Source: Geobacter sp. OR-1
GTDB lineage: Bacteria; Desulfobacterota; Desulfuromonadia; Geobacterales; DSM-12255
Assembly (NCBI RefSeq): GCF_000813145.1
Contig: NZ_BAZF01000012.1
Location: forward strand, 1-64,000
Reading direction: 5' to 3'
DNA length: 64,000 nucleotides
Shown here: positions 1 through 8,081 of the stretch, in pieces
Numbering within the stretch: position 1 is the stretch's first letter
How the letters are laid out: the number at the start of each line of letters is the position of its first letter
Position numbers and translations under genes: made by a program
Notes under the pieces: generated by a model
The model's database searches: none
Seen by the model: the letters and a program-made list of their open reading frames with translations, nothing else
What the model was told of the DNA's origin: nothing

Positions 1-1191
1 GGCCGGATCCAGCTCCAGCGGCTGGTTGGTCGCTAGGATGGTTATGCAGCGGGAGTTTTCCAATTCCAGAAGCAGGGAACGGCTCATACCGTGATTGCGC
101 ATCCCTGAGAAGATATCGTCGCACTCATCCAGGAGAACGATCCCCCCGGTGAGAGCGGCTTCCCTGAATAGTAGGCTTACGACTCCATCCCTGTGTACCG
201 GGGCATTATCTACCTCTTCCATGTTGAGGGTCAGCAACGGGACATCGAGATGATTGGCTAACCCTCTTGCCAGCATGGTTTTGCCTGTACCTGATGGGCC
301 GTAGAAGAGCATGGCGAGTCCGGTTCCGTACCCGAAAAAACGGTCCAATTCATTCTGCCGGCTGCTTTGCTGTGCCGCCTGGAACCTCTCGACTGTGGAG
401 ACGACTTCAAGTTTCAGATCTTCCTCCATGATGACCTGTTCGAGCCTGACAATGCTCCTTTCTTGGCGGATGAATGAAAATTCGCTGGTGTACTGGTTAT
501 TGTCCCCGATTATGTAGCGCGAGTGACGCTCGTGAAGATAGGTCGATACCTTCAGAATATTGGTTCTTTCGTCATAATGATCGCAGTGCCCTTCGATTAT
601 CTCCTGCTTGTTCAGTCTGCCATGCACACTGAAAAGACGGCGATTCTCCAACTGACTCCGCAGATCCGTGGAGATGATTGAAAGAATCACCCCGATCTCC
701 ATACCGTTGTCGCAGTTCCGCTCCAGCTTGCTGCTGCTGAATACCTCTGCAAAATCATGGGAGGTAAACTGCATCAGCAGAAGCAGTACGACCTTTCGCT
801 CCAGCCTGTCCAGATTCCACATGCTGCAGAAGGAGATGAAGTTGAGATCAATTCTTTGAGTCTTGCACAGATCTTCACGTTGCCGGTTCTCTGCTTCAAT
901 TCTGGCAAGCATCTCCTCTGCCTGGCGCAGATCCGCATGTTCAGGGAGAAAAGGGAAGATGGCACTGAGCGGTTCTTCATCCCCCCTGCTCCGCCTATCC
1001 CCCCGACGGAGTGTGGCAACAGCAACCATCAGCATGGCCTCAAGCTCCAGAGCCTGGAGGTGTTCGAAGTTGTCGACAAACGGCACAAGACGTGTTCCCG
1101 GGATCAGGGTCTCTCTGGTCTGAGTGAATGAATAAAGCTGGGCTGCCTGGGAGCTGTCCGCGGCATGGGACTGCATCATCTGGCTGTTCAT
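1..1191 (-). CDS. AAA+ ATPase next to ClpP-like protease (3' end beyond window)
   Basis: The frame opens at ATG 1191, three bases after the stop of the ClpP-like gene, and stays open to the left edge, so about 397 codons are visible and the C-terminus is missing. The first ~240 residues are a domain I do not recognise. An AAA module follows: Walker A GPSGTGKT at about residues 298-305, Walker B IVLLDE near 346-352, and a sensor-1-like ILATNQ near 383. The order and spacing are those of classic single-ring AAA ATPases (FtsH/spastin style), not ClpX or ClpA. The tight coupling to the upstream protease gene suggests that the two products work together, perhaps as an unfoldase and a peptidase. 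That partnership is inferred. No ClpP-docking loop can be judged because the 3' end is absent. Confidence 0.85.
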   Translation of the reverse strand, partial: MNSQMMQSHAADSSQAAQLYSFTQTRETLIPGTRLVPFVDNFEHLQALELEAMLMVAVATLRRGDRRSRGDEEPLSAIFPFLPEHADLRQAEEMLARIEAENRQREDLCKTQRIDLNFISFCSMWNLDRLERKVVLLLLMQFTSHDFAEVFSSSKLERNCDNGMEIGVILSIISTDLRSQLENRRLFSVHGRLNKQEIIEGHCDHYDERTNILKVSTYLHERHSRYIIGDNNQYTSEFSFIRQERSIVRLEQVIMEEDLKLEVVSTVERFQAAQQSSRQNELDRFFGYGTGLAMLFYGPSGTGKTMLARGLANHLDVPLLTLNMEEVDNAPVHRDGVVSLLFREAALTGGIVLLDECDDIFSGMRNHGMSRSLLLELENSRCITILATNQPLELDPA

Positions 1192-1194
1192 GGC

Positions 1195-1761
1195 CTAACC
1201 CCTCATCCTGATCGGTTCGATGACATCGGCGAGTCCGTGCTGGATCGCTTCATCGGGGGTGAGCCAGGTGTCCACGTCGCGGAGCAGGTACTTTTCAAGC
1301 TCTTTTCGGTCTTTGATGCCGGAGTAGGTGAGGTAATGATTGAGGATCCGCTCATGCTCCAGGTCTTCCTCTTTACGGCCGGCGATTAGCTGGCTGTGAC
1401 TGCCGAAGTTGAAGGCGGAAAAGCGGTGGGATAGGATGGAGGTGCGAGGTGTTATGACACGACGCCCCTTGTCACCAGTCATGAAGATCAGGAGCCCCAT
1501 GGATGCGATCATGCCGATGCCGGTAGTGTAGATCGGCACGCGGGACCACTCCATAATATCGATGATGGAGAACCCTGCCGGGCAGGAACCGCCCGGAGAG
1601 TTAATGATCATCTGGATCTGGCTGGTTTCCCCCTTGATGTTGTACTCGATGATCTGCTTACAAACCGTTTCGGCGGTGCCGCCGTTGATGGGGCCGGAGA
1701 TGTAGATGATGCCGTAGTCGTCGAGCCCGCTCTCTTTCTTCTGCTTGTCGTTGTCTGCCAT
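1195..1761 (-). CDS. ClpP-like serine protease subunit
   Basis: A 188-residue ClpP/crotonase-fold peptidase. ATG 1761 is chosen because GGGAGG lies 6 bases upstream; the frame extends 22 codons further up without a better site. The catalytic triad can be read: Ser87 in IASMG, His112 in ILSHRF, and Asp164 in DVDTWL ahead of the DEA motif. The oligomer handle helix region is divergent (HRFSAFNFGSHSQL), unlike housekeeping ClpP, and no clpX follows. A non-Clp AAA ATPase starts 3 bases after the stop, so the two are surely co-transcribed. By family it should cleave unfolded proteins in a barrel. Its dependence on this particular ATPase is inference. Confidence 0.9.
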   Translation of the reverse strand: MADNDKQKKESGLDDYGIIYISGPINGGTAETVCKQIIEYNIKGETSQIQMIINSPGGSCPAGFSIIDIMEWSRVPIYTTGIGMIASMGLLIFMTGDKGRRVITPRTSILSHRFSAFNFGSHSQLIAGRKEEDLEHERILNHYLTYSGIKDRKELEKYLLRDVDTWLTPDEAIQHGLADVIEPIRMRG

Positions 1762-2133
1762 TTGGTGCCTCCCGAATCTTGAGTATGATTCAGGAATACA
1801 CCCATGAGACGTCAAAACCTGTCGCATTACATCAAGCAGAATGTTGTTAAGGCTGGAGGAGAAAGGTACCCTTTGAAAAGGATTGTTTAGAGTGAAGAAT
1901 GAAAGTTGGCTAAGCGGCGTAAATGTATCGTTTTGGCATCGACTCTAATGTATGGAGTTCTTAAAATCCCCACTTTCTGCCTTTACTAAGCTTAATTTGA
2001 ATGAACCAAGGAGAACTATTTTTCAGTAACTTGAGACCATTATCAACAGATAGCTGTTAAATAATCACATCATGTTTAAGCATACTAATTAAATGACGAT
2101 AATACGTTTATTGCTAATTCTGAAGGGAATTAA
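1762..2133. other. Divergent intergenic region
   Basis: About 370 bases between the leftward ClpP-like gene and the rightward caspase-like gene. No open frame with a ribosome-binding site was found. It is AT-rich towards 2134 and must hold both promoters. I could not assign -35/-10 pairs with confidence. Confidence 0.4.
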
Positions 2134-2913
2134 ATGAAATACTACAGAGGGACTAGAGTTAGTTTTGCAGTAAAGGGCATCCAGATGCGAGGCCAAATCA
2201 TCGAAAACAGCGATGGGGAAATCAGGATCAAAGGAATAAATGGGAAACTTTACTCTACCGATCAAAGAGGCAGGCACACTCATTTTGATAGGGGAACCTT
2301 ACAAGAAGAATCTTTTGGAGTCAGGATATTTGACACTATTCTTGATGAAAAATACAATGACACCACTTCTCGTCAAGCAGCTGATTTTTGGAGAGAATTC
2401 TGTTTCGCGTCAGAATGGGACTTTGCATATGAGCGAGTACATTCAATAGCTGACATCGATTATTTTTTTGGTTCAAGAGTTATTCCTGAGCCAATAATCA
2501 TTTTTTGTGGTCATGGTTTAGACAAAACCGATCAAAAAAGCGGTTTTGAAAAAGGCTGGATTTTATCCAACGGAGAAACCCTAGACGGAGGAATCAATAA
2601 TCAAAATGGAATCAGAATCCTTCCTGCAAACAAAAATAAAATAATAATATTTTCTGCCTGTTTAATCGGTAAAAATACTAAAATGGCCACAAATTTGAAA
2701 AAATTATTTAACGCCGAGGCTCTTTTTGCCTATCGGACAGAAATTCAGGATAGAATTTGTTTCCTTGTTGAACCCTTTTTACTTACATTGATTTCGGAAG
2801 ATGCAAGGATAAGTGCCATTCCGCATCATTATGAAACCACTAAGAAATCTCTGGCCCCATTGAAAAACATAAATCAAAGCCATGAGAAGACTTTTCCATT
2901 AATCCACTATTGA
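2134..2913 (+). CDS. Orphan caspase-like (CHAT-type) putative cysteine protease
   Basis: 259 residues; the start ATG has AGGG 7 bases upstream. The core has two signatures of the caspase/CHAT fold: a hydrophobic strand ending in GHG (IIIFCGHG, His127) and a second strand ending in SAC (IIIFSAC, Cys176), about 50 residues apart and in the right order. The first ~60 residues look like a small beta domain. There is no signal peptide or membrane segment. Codon use and base composition (AT-rich, many AAA/ATT codons) differ from the flanking genes, which suggests acquisition. The next gene is a pseudogene on the other strand, so no operon partner is evident. The family assignment rests on motifs only. 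It could be a defence effector or a catalytically dead relative. Confidence 0.6.
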   Translation: MKYYRGTRVSFAVKGIQMRGQIIENSDGEIRIKGINGKLYSTDQRGRHTHFDRGTLQEESFGVRIFDTILDEKYNDTTSRQAADFWREFCFASEWDFAYERVHSIADIDYFFGSRVIPEPIIIFCGHGLDKTDQKSGFEKGWILSNGETLDGGINNQNGIRILPANKNKIIIFSACLIGKNTKMATNLKKLFNAEALFAYRTEIQDRICFLVEPFLLTLISEDARISAIPHHYETTKKSLAPLKNINQSHEKTFPLIHY

Positions 2914-2929
2914 CGCAACTAATCATTAC

Positions 2930-3263
2930 CTTGTGATTCTGCTATGAGGACTACCTGAGTCACTTCCCAACTTTGCTGCGTCCCTCGCCGGTCGGCTAGG
3001 AAGCTGTCAGCCTCGTCCAGCACTAATATTGCATTCTGCTGCCTTGCCTCTTCAAACATGGAGGCAATCTTCTTTTCGCTCTATCCGACATACTTGTCGA
3101 GAAGGTCCGAGGCTCTTCTAACTATTACAGGCAGGCCAAGTTCATCTGAGATATAACGAGCCAACTCACTCTTGCCGGTTCCGGCTGCCCCCTAGAAGCA
3201 GAAGTTGCCATGTTGCCGCTTCTTAAGCCCTTCAATCAGTCGGGTAGAGATCATGAACGCTCC
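2930..3263 (-). pseudogene. Decayed AAA ATPase fragment
   Basis: On the complementary strand one frame reads as the middle of an AAA ATPase: a GAAGTGKSELARY Walker A, a SEKKIASMFEEARQ helix, and a VLDEADSFLADRRG Walker B. It is broken by TAG at 3192-3194, just before Walker A, and by TAG at 3081-3083, where the family normally has YVGES. The frame loses similarity after about 2945, and no N- or C-terminal parts remain. The match is close enough to place it in the classic AAA family. It sits two genes from a living AAA/ClpP-like pair and may be a remnant of a related cassette. Confidence 0.75.
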
Positions 3264-3289
3264 CCCCCGTTCACATCACATCGATCCCC

Positions 3290-3826
3290 CTATGATGCCT
3301 GCGAACTCAACTTGCGTGCCCATTCAATGAATGCATCATCCTTTGCCGCAGCAGTCGAAAAGTATTGTTTCTCAAGTTCTATATCCAGCCTTGCGAGGTC
3401 AAGTCGGTCGGCATCCCAACAGGTCCCGATGGTCGCCTCATAGCTTATGATGCCTCGTGTGTGGTAAGTGCATGCCTTTACAAGGAGATCGATCTGCCCG
3501 TCATCCAGACCAAGAAATTCCCGTTTGAGGCGTTGCGCCAGTCCAGCTCCCCTGCGACCGTGGCCATGGTCTGAGCGATCATTGATCCTTCTTGAATCGT
3601 GCAGGTAAGCAAATGCATCGACTACTCTGATATCTGCCCCGGTACGCTCGGCAAGTGACCTGCCAATAATGCTGACCCGCTCCCAGTGTGCAATGCCATG
3701 AATCCCTTCCCAGTTGAGTCGGTACTGGATACGTACTGCCTGGAGCAGACTCTGGAGCTCAGCCTGATTCATTCCCGGAGCATAATTATCAAATTCGTTG
3801 CTTCGACCTGATTGCATTTGGTTCAT
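3290..3826 (-). CDS. HD-domain hydrolase
   Basis: 178 residues with the ordered metal ligands of an HD phosphohydrolase: His43/His47 in HGIAHWERV, His76-Asp77 in YLHDSRR, His87 in the following His-rich loop, His122 in YHTRG and Asp140 in CWDADRLDL. The first ATG (3826) has its SD touching it; ATG 3817, nine bases after AGGGA, may be the true start. It is the last gene of the ADP-ribose cluster, beginning 8 bases after the ADP-ribosylglycohydrolase stop. Family members hydrolyse phosphate esters of nucleotides or nucleic acids. The context hints at a nucleotide or ADP-ribose-derived substrate, which is inference. Confidence 0.85.
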   Translation of the reverse strand: MNQMQSGRSNEFDNYAPGMNQAELQSLLQAVRIQYRLNWEGIHGIAHWERVSIIGRSLAERTGADIRVVDAFAYLHDSRRINDRSDHGHGRRGAGLAQRLKREFLGLDDGQIDLLVKACTYHTRGIISYEATIGTCWDADRLDLARLDIELEKQYFSTAAAKDDAFIEWARKLSSQAS

Positions 3827-3834
3827 TCCCTATG

Positions 3835-4911
3835 TTATTCCGCTATTGCCAGCAATTGTCCTGACCGCTCAATAAGATCCTTGAGCTCTACTCTCTCACG
3901 CCATCCGTCGGGGATTGATTCCTTACCAAGCAGGAGCCCGAGAATATTGCCGGTTATTGAGCCGGTGCTGTCCGAGTCTCCATCGTGGTTTACCGCGAGT
4001 CGAACTCCTTTACTGAAATCACCTTCAGCAGCAAGGGCGGAGTAAACCCCTATGGCAAGCGCCTCTTCGCCTGTCCACCCCTCCCCTATCATTGCAATTG
4101 ATTCCGGTGATGATGCCGCCGAGCTTTCCTTGAGGATTACGGCAAGATCCAGCAGTTCGAGGCACTCTTCATGCCCCGGCCACTGAACAAGAACTGACCG
4201 GGCATCCCGAATCGATTCCATCAGTGTTTTGCCTCTGGAGATACCGAATATTATCGCTGCAAATGCACCGGCGGAAAGGTAACCAGACGGATGTCCGTGA
4301 GTAATGGCGGCGAGTCGACAGCCAAGCTCGAATGAGTCCCCCAGCCCCTTTTCATAACCGGATCCGTTCATGAGTGAAGCATAGAGCAGTCCCACCGGTG
4401 CTACGCGCATCACGCCACCGCACCCTTTACTATCGTTCAGAGGGGAGTCAATCGTTCCAACAGAGCATGTTGTAAGAGCTGAGATACAGGTGTTGCCCGG
4501 AGCCCTTCTTACGTTCAAATCTGGGATGTTTACCAAGCCTCCACCGCTTCTGACAGTTGAAAGCTGCTCCCCCTGGAGTCCCCCCTGGGTTGCAAGCCAG
4601 CGCAGATACGCACTGTGGACGTATGATATGCAGGCTTCATGGTGTTTGAATGCTCCTGCTGAGCGGGCATGCAGCAGCCCTTCTGTCGTGAACAGAGTCA
4701 TCTGGGTATCGTCGGTTATCGCTCCAATTCCGCCGGGAGCTTCTGCAAAATCTTCTATCCCTTTTGGGCCGAATTTCCTTCTGATCTCGTTTAGCGAGGA
4801 AAACTCCACTGCCCATCCTAGAGCGTCTCCGATAGCACCTCCAAGAAGACAACCTGCATAGTTTGCTGAGGTAATTCTGGTCATATCTGTGTCACCCGTT
4901 GAAATATTCAA
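3835..4911 (-). CDS. ADP-ribosylglycohydrolase (DraG/ARG family)
   Basis: 358 residues from a TTG with GGGAG seven bases upstream; an internal ATG at 4884 with GGGTGA upstream is an alternative. The family fingerprint is complete: GCLLGGAIGDALG near residues 20-32, the metal-binding TDDTQMTLFT at 66-75, and the C-terminal HDGDSDSTGSITGN at about 309-322, which supplies the remaining Asp/Thr ligands of the two-Mg site. It should remove ADP-ribose from proteins or small molecules. It lies 19 bases after a dual-specificity phosphatase gene and 8 bases before an HD hydrolase gene, as in the NAD/ADP-ribose processing operons predicted from comparative genomics. No matching ADP-ribosyltransferase is visible in this window. 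Confidence 0.95.
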   Translation of the reverse strand: MNISTGDTDMTRITSANYAGCLLGGAIGDALGWAVEFSSLNEIRRKFGPKGIEDFAEAPGGIGAITDDTQMTLFTTEGLLHARSAGAFKHHEACISYVHSAYLRWLATQGGLQGEQLSTVRSGGGLVNIPDLNVRRAPGNTCISALTTCSVGTIDSPLNDSKGCGGVMRVAPVGLLYASLMNGSGYEKGLGDSFELGCRLAAITHGHPSGYLSAGAFAAIIFGISRGKTLMESIRDARSVLVQWPGHEECLELLDLAVILKESSAASSPESIAMIGEGWTGEEALAIGVYSALAAEGDFSKGVRLAVNHDGDSDSTGSITGNILGLLLGKESIPDGWRERVELKDLIERSGQLLAIAE

Positions 4912-4930
4912 ATAGCTTCTCCCTGCGCAT

Positions 4931-5470
4931 CTACCAAAGATTCAATATGAACCGCTCCTGCTGGAAGGTTTCCACCGTGCCAGGTCGGCTTGTTCTTACC
5001 ATCTGGAGAGCCATGTGCGGGTCCATTCCCCGTTCTACCAGAAGTAAGGCCGCAACGGTCCCTGCCCTGCCAAGTCCACCTTTGCAGTGGACAATAATCT
5101 TCTCTCCCTGATCAAGCAGGCGATGCAGAAGCGGAGACGCATCCAGCCAGAGTTTTGCGAAAACCCCATCAGGAACATCAGCATCTTTTATGGGGAGGTG
5201 TAACCAGTGAAGCCCCAGTTCAATTGCCAGAACCGGCAGTTCGGAGACTCCCAGCTGATGAAGTTCTTTGTCTTCGACCAGTGTCACCAGAGTAGTTGCC
5301 CCCCAAGTTTTGATTGCTTGAAGATCTGTCGTGAGGTCCCGGTTCCACAGGCCGCTGATACCTTCATCCTTCTTTCCGGGGCAGAAGGTCATTCCGATGA
5401 CACCATTAGTGCCAGGGGCGGAAACTCCATTGATTATGAGAGGGTCGGTAATACTTGTCCTGGCTTTCAT
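4931..5470 (-). CDS. Dual-specificity/tyrosine phosphatase-like protein
   Basis: 179 residues. The P-loop HCKGGLGRAG is at 128-137 with nucleophile Cys129 and Arg135. A candidate general acid Asp96 or Asp98 lies in PIKDADVP. Near the N-terminus MTFCPGKKD is a motif shared with the bacterial CDKN3-like group. Its start overlaps the stop of the TSCPD gene by 4 bp (ATGA), so translation is probably coupled. By family it is a cysteine-based phosphatase. Next to an ADP-ribosylglycohydrolase it may act on ADP-ribose 1''-phosphate or a similar compound rather than on protein, which is inference from context. Confidence 0.9.
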   Translation of the reverse strand: MKARTSITDPLIINGVSAPGTNGVIGMTFCPGKKDEGISGLWNRDLTTDLQAIKTWGATTLVTLVEDKELHQLGVSELPVLAIELGLHWLHLPIKDADVPDGVFAKLWLDASPLLHRLLDQGEKIIVHCKGGLGRAGTVAALLLVERGMDPHMALQMVRTSRPGTVETFQQERFILNLW

Positions 5471-5814
5471 GCATTTACCCTTTCCGAAAATTCACGTTCC
5501 GTTTCCCTGATCGCCTGCGCCAGTGAATCCATGCAAGATCGGATTCCCCGGTGGCAGGCTATCCCTCCGAGTTCCTGAACGACTGTGGCAGGCGGCACCC
5601 CGGCCCGCAGGCCGAATGAGATCATCCTGGTCAATCCATCCATCACGGCACTGCCGCAGGTGCCGGCTTTCCCAAAACGGCAGAGCAACTCGACCGGTTC
5701 CCCGCTTTTCAGGTCCCGATTAACCGTGACGTAGAGCCTCCCGCATGGGGTGTCGAGTTGCAGGGTCTGACCGGGAAGCGCTGCCGGGCGGTTATTTCTG
5801 AAGGTAGCTGGCAT
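5467..5814 (-). CDS. TSCPD-domain small protein
   Basis: 115 residues matching the TSCPD domain otherwise found at the C-terminus of class II ribonucleotide reductases. Visible features are GRLYVTVN, a cysteine-bearing RFGKAGTCGSAVMDGL segment, and a final CHRGIRSCMDSLAQAI segment with paired cysteines. It stands alone here, with no reductase catalytic domain. It is the gene before the phosphatase and overlaps it by 4 bp. The cysteines could bind a metal or act in redox. Its role in the ADP-ribose cluster is unknown. Confidence 0.8.
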   Translation of the reverse strand: MPATFRNNRPAALPGQTLQLDTPCGRLYVTVNRDLKSGEPVELLCRFGKAGTCGSAVMDGLTRMISFGLRAGVPPATVVQELGGIACHRGIRSCMDSLAQAIRETEREFSERVNA

Positions 5815-5879
5815 CAGATATCCCGGTCAGAGGCGAACGATCTTTTATCAATCAACATGGGATGCGCTCTACACATCGA

Positions 5880-6872
5880 TTATTCGCGGAAACGGCGGCG
5901 TTGCGAAAACGATGACATTCTCTCTTCACGTGGTTGAGTCCCCTGCCCTTCCTTCCTGAAGAACGCCAGATGGATGGTTGTCTGTTCAACCATTAGAGCT
6001 GAACCAATAAGCTTGGGGCTCTTGAACCGGTAGTCGGTTCCCATCCCGGCAGCAGGGAAAACTTCTTCACTGCAAGTCCCTATCTCGTTAATGAACGATC
6101 TGGCTTTATCTAGTAATTCTTGATATTTAACCTCGCTTTTTTTTTGAAGTATCGCTTCCATTACATAACTGGTCAGAATCTTCCGGTGAAGTTTCGCGTA
6201 TGCCTGCGGGTAGCCGACCAGATCGAGGCCGGCGAGACGACCTGCAAGGAACACAAGAACGCCGCACTGCCCATCAACCGAGGGAAGTCTGTCGATGTAG
6301 TCGGAGATGTCCTCGGTTCTCCCCTCATACACATCACGCATGGCGCTGGTGGCGGATGAGCAATTCGCTTCCTTTGAAAGGTTGTCGATGTTCTCCCAGA
6401 TACCACCCTGGTCTGCCCGGTGGCCCCTGCTTTCGCGAAGGCTGTAGGAAACTGACTCGTTTTTGTAAGAACGGTGGTTACGGGACATCATAATTCCGGA
6501 ATCCTCGAACTTGTCTGACCTGTAGTTCCATCGTCCCCGCTCGGTACAGGAAACGGGGAGCAAAGCATCAAATTTCCCCTGCAACAGGATGGTGCTGTTC
6601 AGCACCCTGTTCTGCTTGGCACCTCTCAACTCTTCACCGTCAAGAAGAAGAACGTGTTCCGACCCTCGGTTGATGACCTTTAGATCGGGGACAGAACCTT
6701 CCCTGCTTACCTCTGTCACCTCGATGTGACCCATTTCCAAGGCTTCACTCATGGTGAGGTATTCAATTCCGTCATAGGCAGGCGAAATGAGCGGTACTAC
6801 TGCTATCGAGCCATGAACTGCTGGCTCCGCCAGTTTGAGTTGCTCAAGGTATCCACTTAACAGGTTTGCCAT
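5880..6872 (-). CDS. ARPP-1-type protein (ADP-ribosylglycohydrolase/phosphatase-associated)
   Basis: 330 residues from ATG 6872, which has GGAGGT five bases upstream; an ATG at 6902 has no ribosome-binding site. The sequence resembles the ARPP-1 family, named for its association with ARG and rhodanese-phosphatase superfamily genes: a LLLDGEELRGAKQNR segment at about 77-90, LNSTILL at 91-97, and CTERGRW at 109-115. The neighbourhood fits that definition exactly, since an ARG and a phosphatase lie downstream. No signal peptide or membrane helix is present and the C-terminus is basic and Ser/Arg-rich. Biochemical activity is unknown. The LDGEE and CTE motifs could be ligand-binding. Confidence 0.75.
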   Translation of the reverse strand: MANLLSGYLEQLKLAEPAVHGSIAVVPLISPAYDGIEYLTMSEALEMGHIEVTEVSREGSVPDLKVINRGSEHVLLLDGEELRGAKQNRVLNSTILLQGKFDALLPVSCTERGRWNYRSDKFEDSGIMMSRNHRSYKNESVSYSLRESRGHRADQGGIWENIDNLSKEANCSSATSAMRDVYEGRTEDISDYIDRLPSVDGQCGVLVFLAGRLAGLDLVGYPQAYAKLHRKILTSYVMEAILQKKSEVKYQELLDKARSFINEIGTCSEEVFPAAGMGTDYRFKSPKLIGSALMVEQTTIHLAFFRKEGQGTQPREERMSSFSQRRRFRE

Positions 6873-6979
6873 CTTCCACCTCCATGCTGGGTTTTCTGCC
6901 ATTGTTGGAGGTCATCGTAGCAGGTGACCTCCCCCATACCGAGTCATAGGTTTGAAGTATTTTCAGTGAGTGTGATTTT

Positions 6980-7300
6980 TCAGTGCCACGAGCGGCGAGC
7001 TTTATCCCTAAGAGCGCTCAGGTCATTATTGCGATAGACGGTTAGAATTGCTCCGTCTGGCGAGCATACAACGTGCACTCCCTCACAACGGAAGAGGTTG
7101 ACGCCATGTTTTTGGTAGCGGGAGACTTCCTTGTGTCCAACAACATATATGGCAGCACCACGGGTGTGAATAACTCGACCAAAAGAGATGACGAGGTCGA
7201 TCTCGTCCGCGCTTATGGCTCGAGAGAACATTCGGGAACGAGCGTGATTTGTTAAAAAATAATCCGGGGAGAATGTTGACTGGAGAGCGGTACTGGCCAT
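6980..7300 (-). CDS. DUF4258-like protein
   Basis: 106 residues with GGAGG before ATG 7300. The pattern HARSRMFSRAISADEIDLVI, then GRVIHTRG, an EGVHVVCSPDG strand and a terminal LTVYRNN is that of DUF4258, a small beta-rich family sometimes likened to RelE-like RNases. It lies 107 bases upstream of the ARPP-1 gene in the same direction and 70 bases from the IS630 insertion, so the element may have separated it from its own promoter. Function unknown; it may be a cluster member or a stray gene. Confidence 0.65.
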   Translation of the reverse strand: MASTALQSTFSPDYFLTNHARSRMFSRAISADEIDLVISFGRVIHTRGAAIYVVGHKEVSRYQKHGVNLFRCEGVHVVCSPDGAILTVYRNNDLSALRDKARRSWH

Positions 7301-7374
7301 CTGACACCTCCTGAAAACGCTGAATTATTGCACGCGTTCAGAATATCAGCTGACCACACCCATTTAGTGCCCTA

Positions 7375-7399
7375 GTACCACGTAACAGTTATAACTTCG
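7375..7399. repeat. IS630 left terminal inverted repeat
   Basis: About 25 bp. The partner is the complement of 8572-8596; about 18 of 25 positions agree and the outer six (GTACCA) are identical. Confidence 0.85.
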
Positions 7400-8081
7400 G
7401 ATAAAGGCGCTTCAGTTTGATCCTGGCGTCCGCTGTAGTGAACTGCCAGACGATTTTTCTGGCGCTGTTATTTCGGTCATTTTCCCATGCGGCCACTTCT
7501 GCTTGCATGGTTGTCATGTCGGCAATTCGCCGACCAAGGCACTGACCTTTCAGGACGCTGAGTTCAATCTCTGCCATATTGAGCCAGCTACCATGCTTGG
7601 GTGTGTAATGTATTTCAAGTCGTTCGGCCAAGCGCCTGGCTTCTTCAGGTTCGAATGCTTCATAGAGTGAGGCGGTATTGTGAGTATTCAGGTTGTCCAT
7701 AACCAATCGTACCTTGCTTGCTTCGGGATAGCGATTATCAAGCATCTGCTTGATTTGCATCGCCCAGTCTTTTCTGGTGCGTCGCTCCGTGATCGCCACA
7801 TGCCGCCTGCCTGCCAACGGCTCGACTTCCATGAAGATCTCAGCAACTCCATTTCTCACGTATTCGTCATCAATGCGTACCGGTCTCCCAGGGGCATATG
7901 GTATGGGCTGACGTACTTCGCCGATCATCTGCTTGCACGATTCATCCATGCACACCACCGGATACTCAGGGTTGTAAGGAAGATGATACACTCCAAGGAC
8001 ATCTTCCATCGCTGCTACAAAGGCTGCGCTCCCTTCCGGTGGGATTTTCCAGTACTTGCTGAGATGAGGCTTAAGTTCGTT
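7389..8081 (-). CDS. IS630 transposase, frame B (DDE catalytic part)
   Basis: Continues the transposase after a -1 shift at the A-run. Read from 8081 it gives NELKPHLSKYWKIPPEG and then the catalytic core: Asp in VVCMDES, Asp in LVMDNLNTH, and Glu in WLNMAEIELS, the DDE triad of IS630/Tc1-mariner enzymes. The first in-frame ATG is not until 8009, with no good ribosome-binding site, so translation by frameshift fusion with frame A is the simpler reading. Confidence 0.9.
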   Translation of the reverse strand, partial: NELKPHLSKYWKIPPEGSAAFVAAMEDVLGVYHLPYNPEYPVVCMDESCKQMIGEVRQPIPYAPGRPVRIDDEYVRNGVAEIFMEVEPLAGRRHVAITERRTRKDWAMQIKQMLDNRYPEASKVRLVMDNLNTHNTASLYEAFEPEEARRLAERLEIHYTPKHGSWLNMAEIELSVLKGQCLGRRIADMTTMQAEVAAWENDRNNSARKIVWQFTTADARIKLKRLYPKL

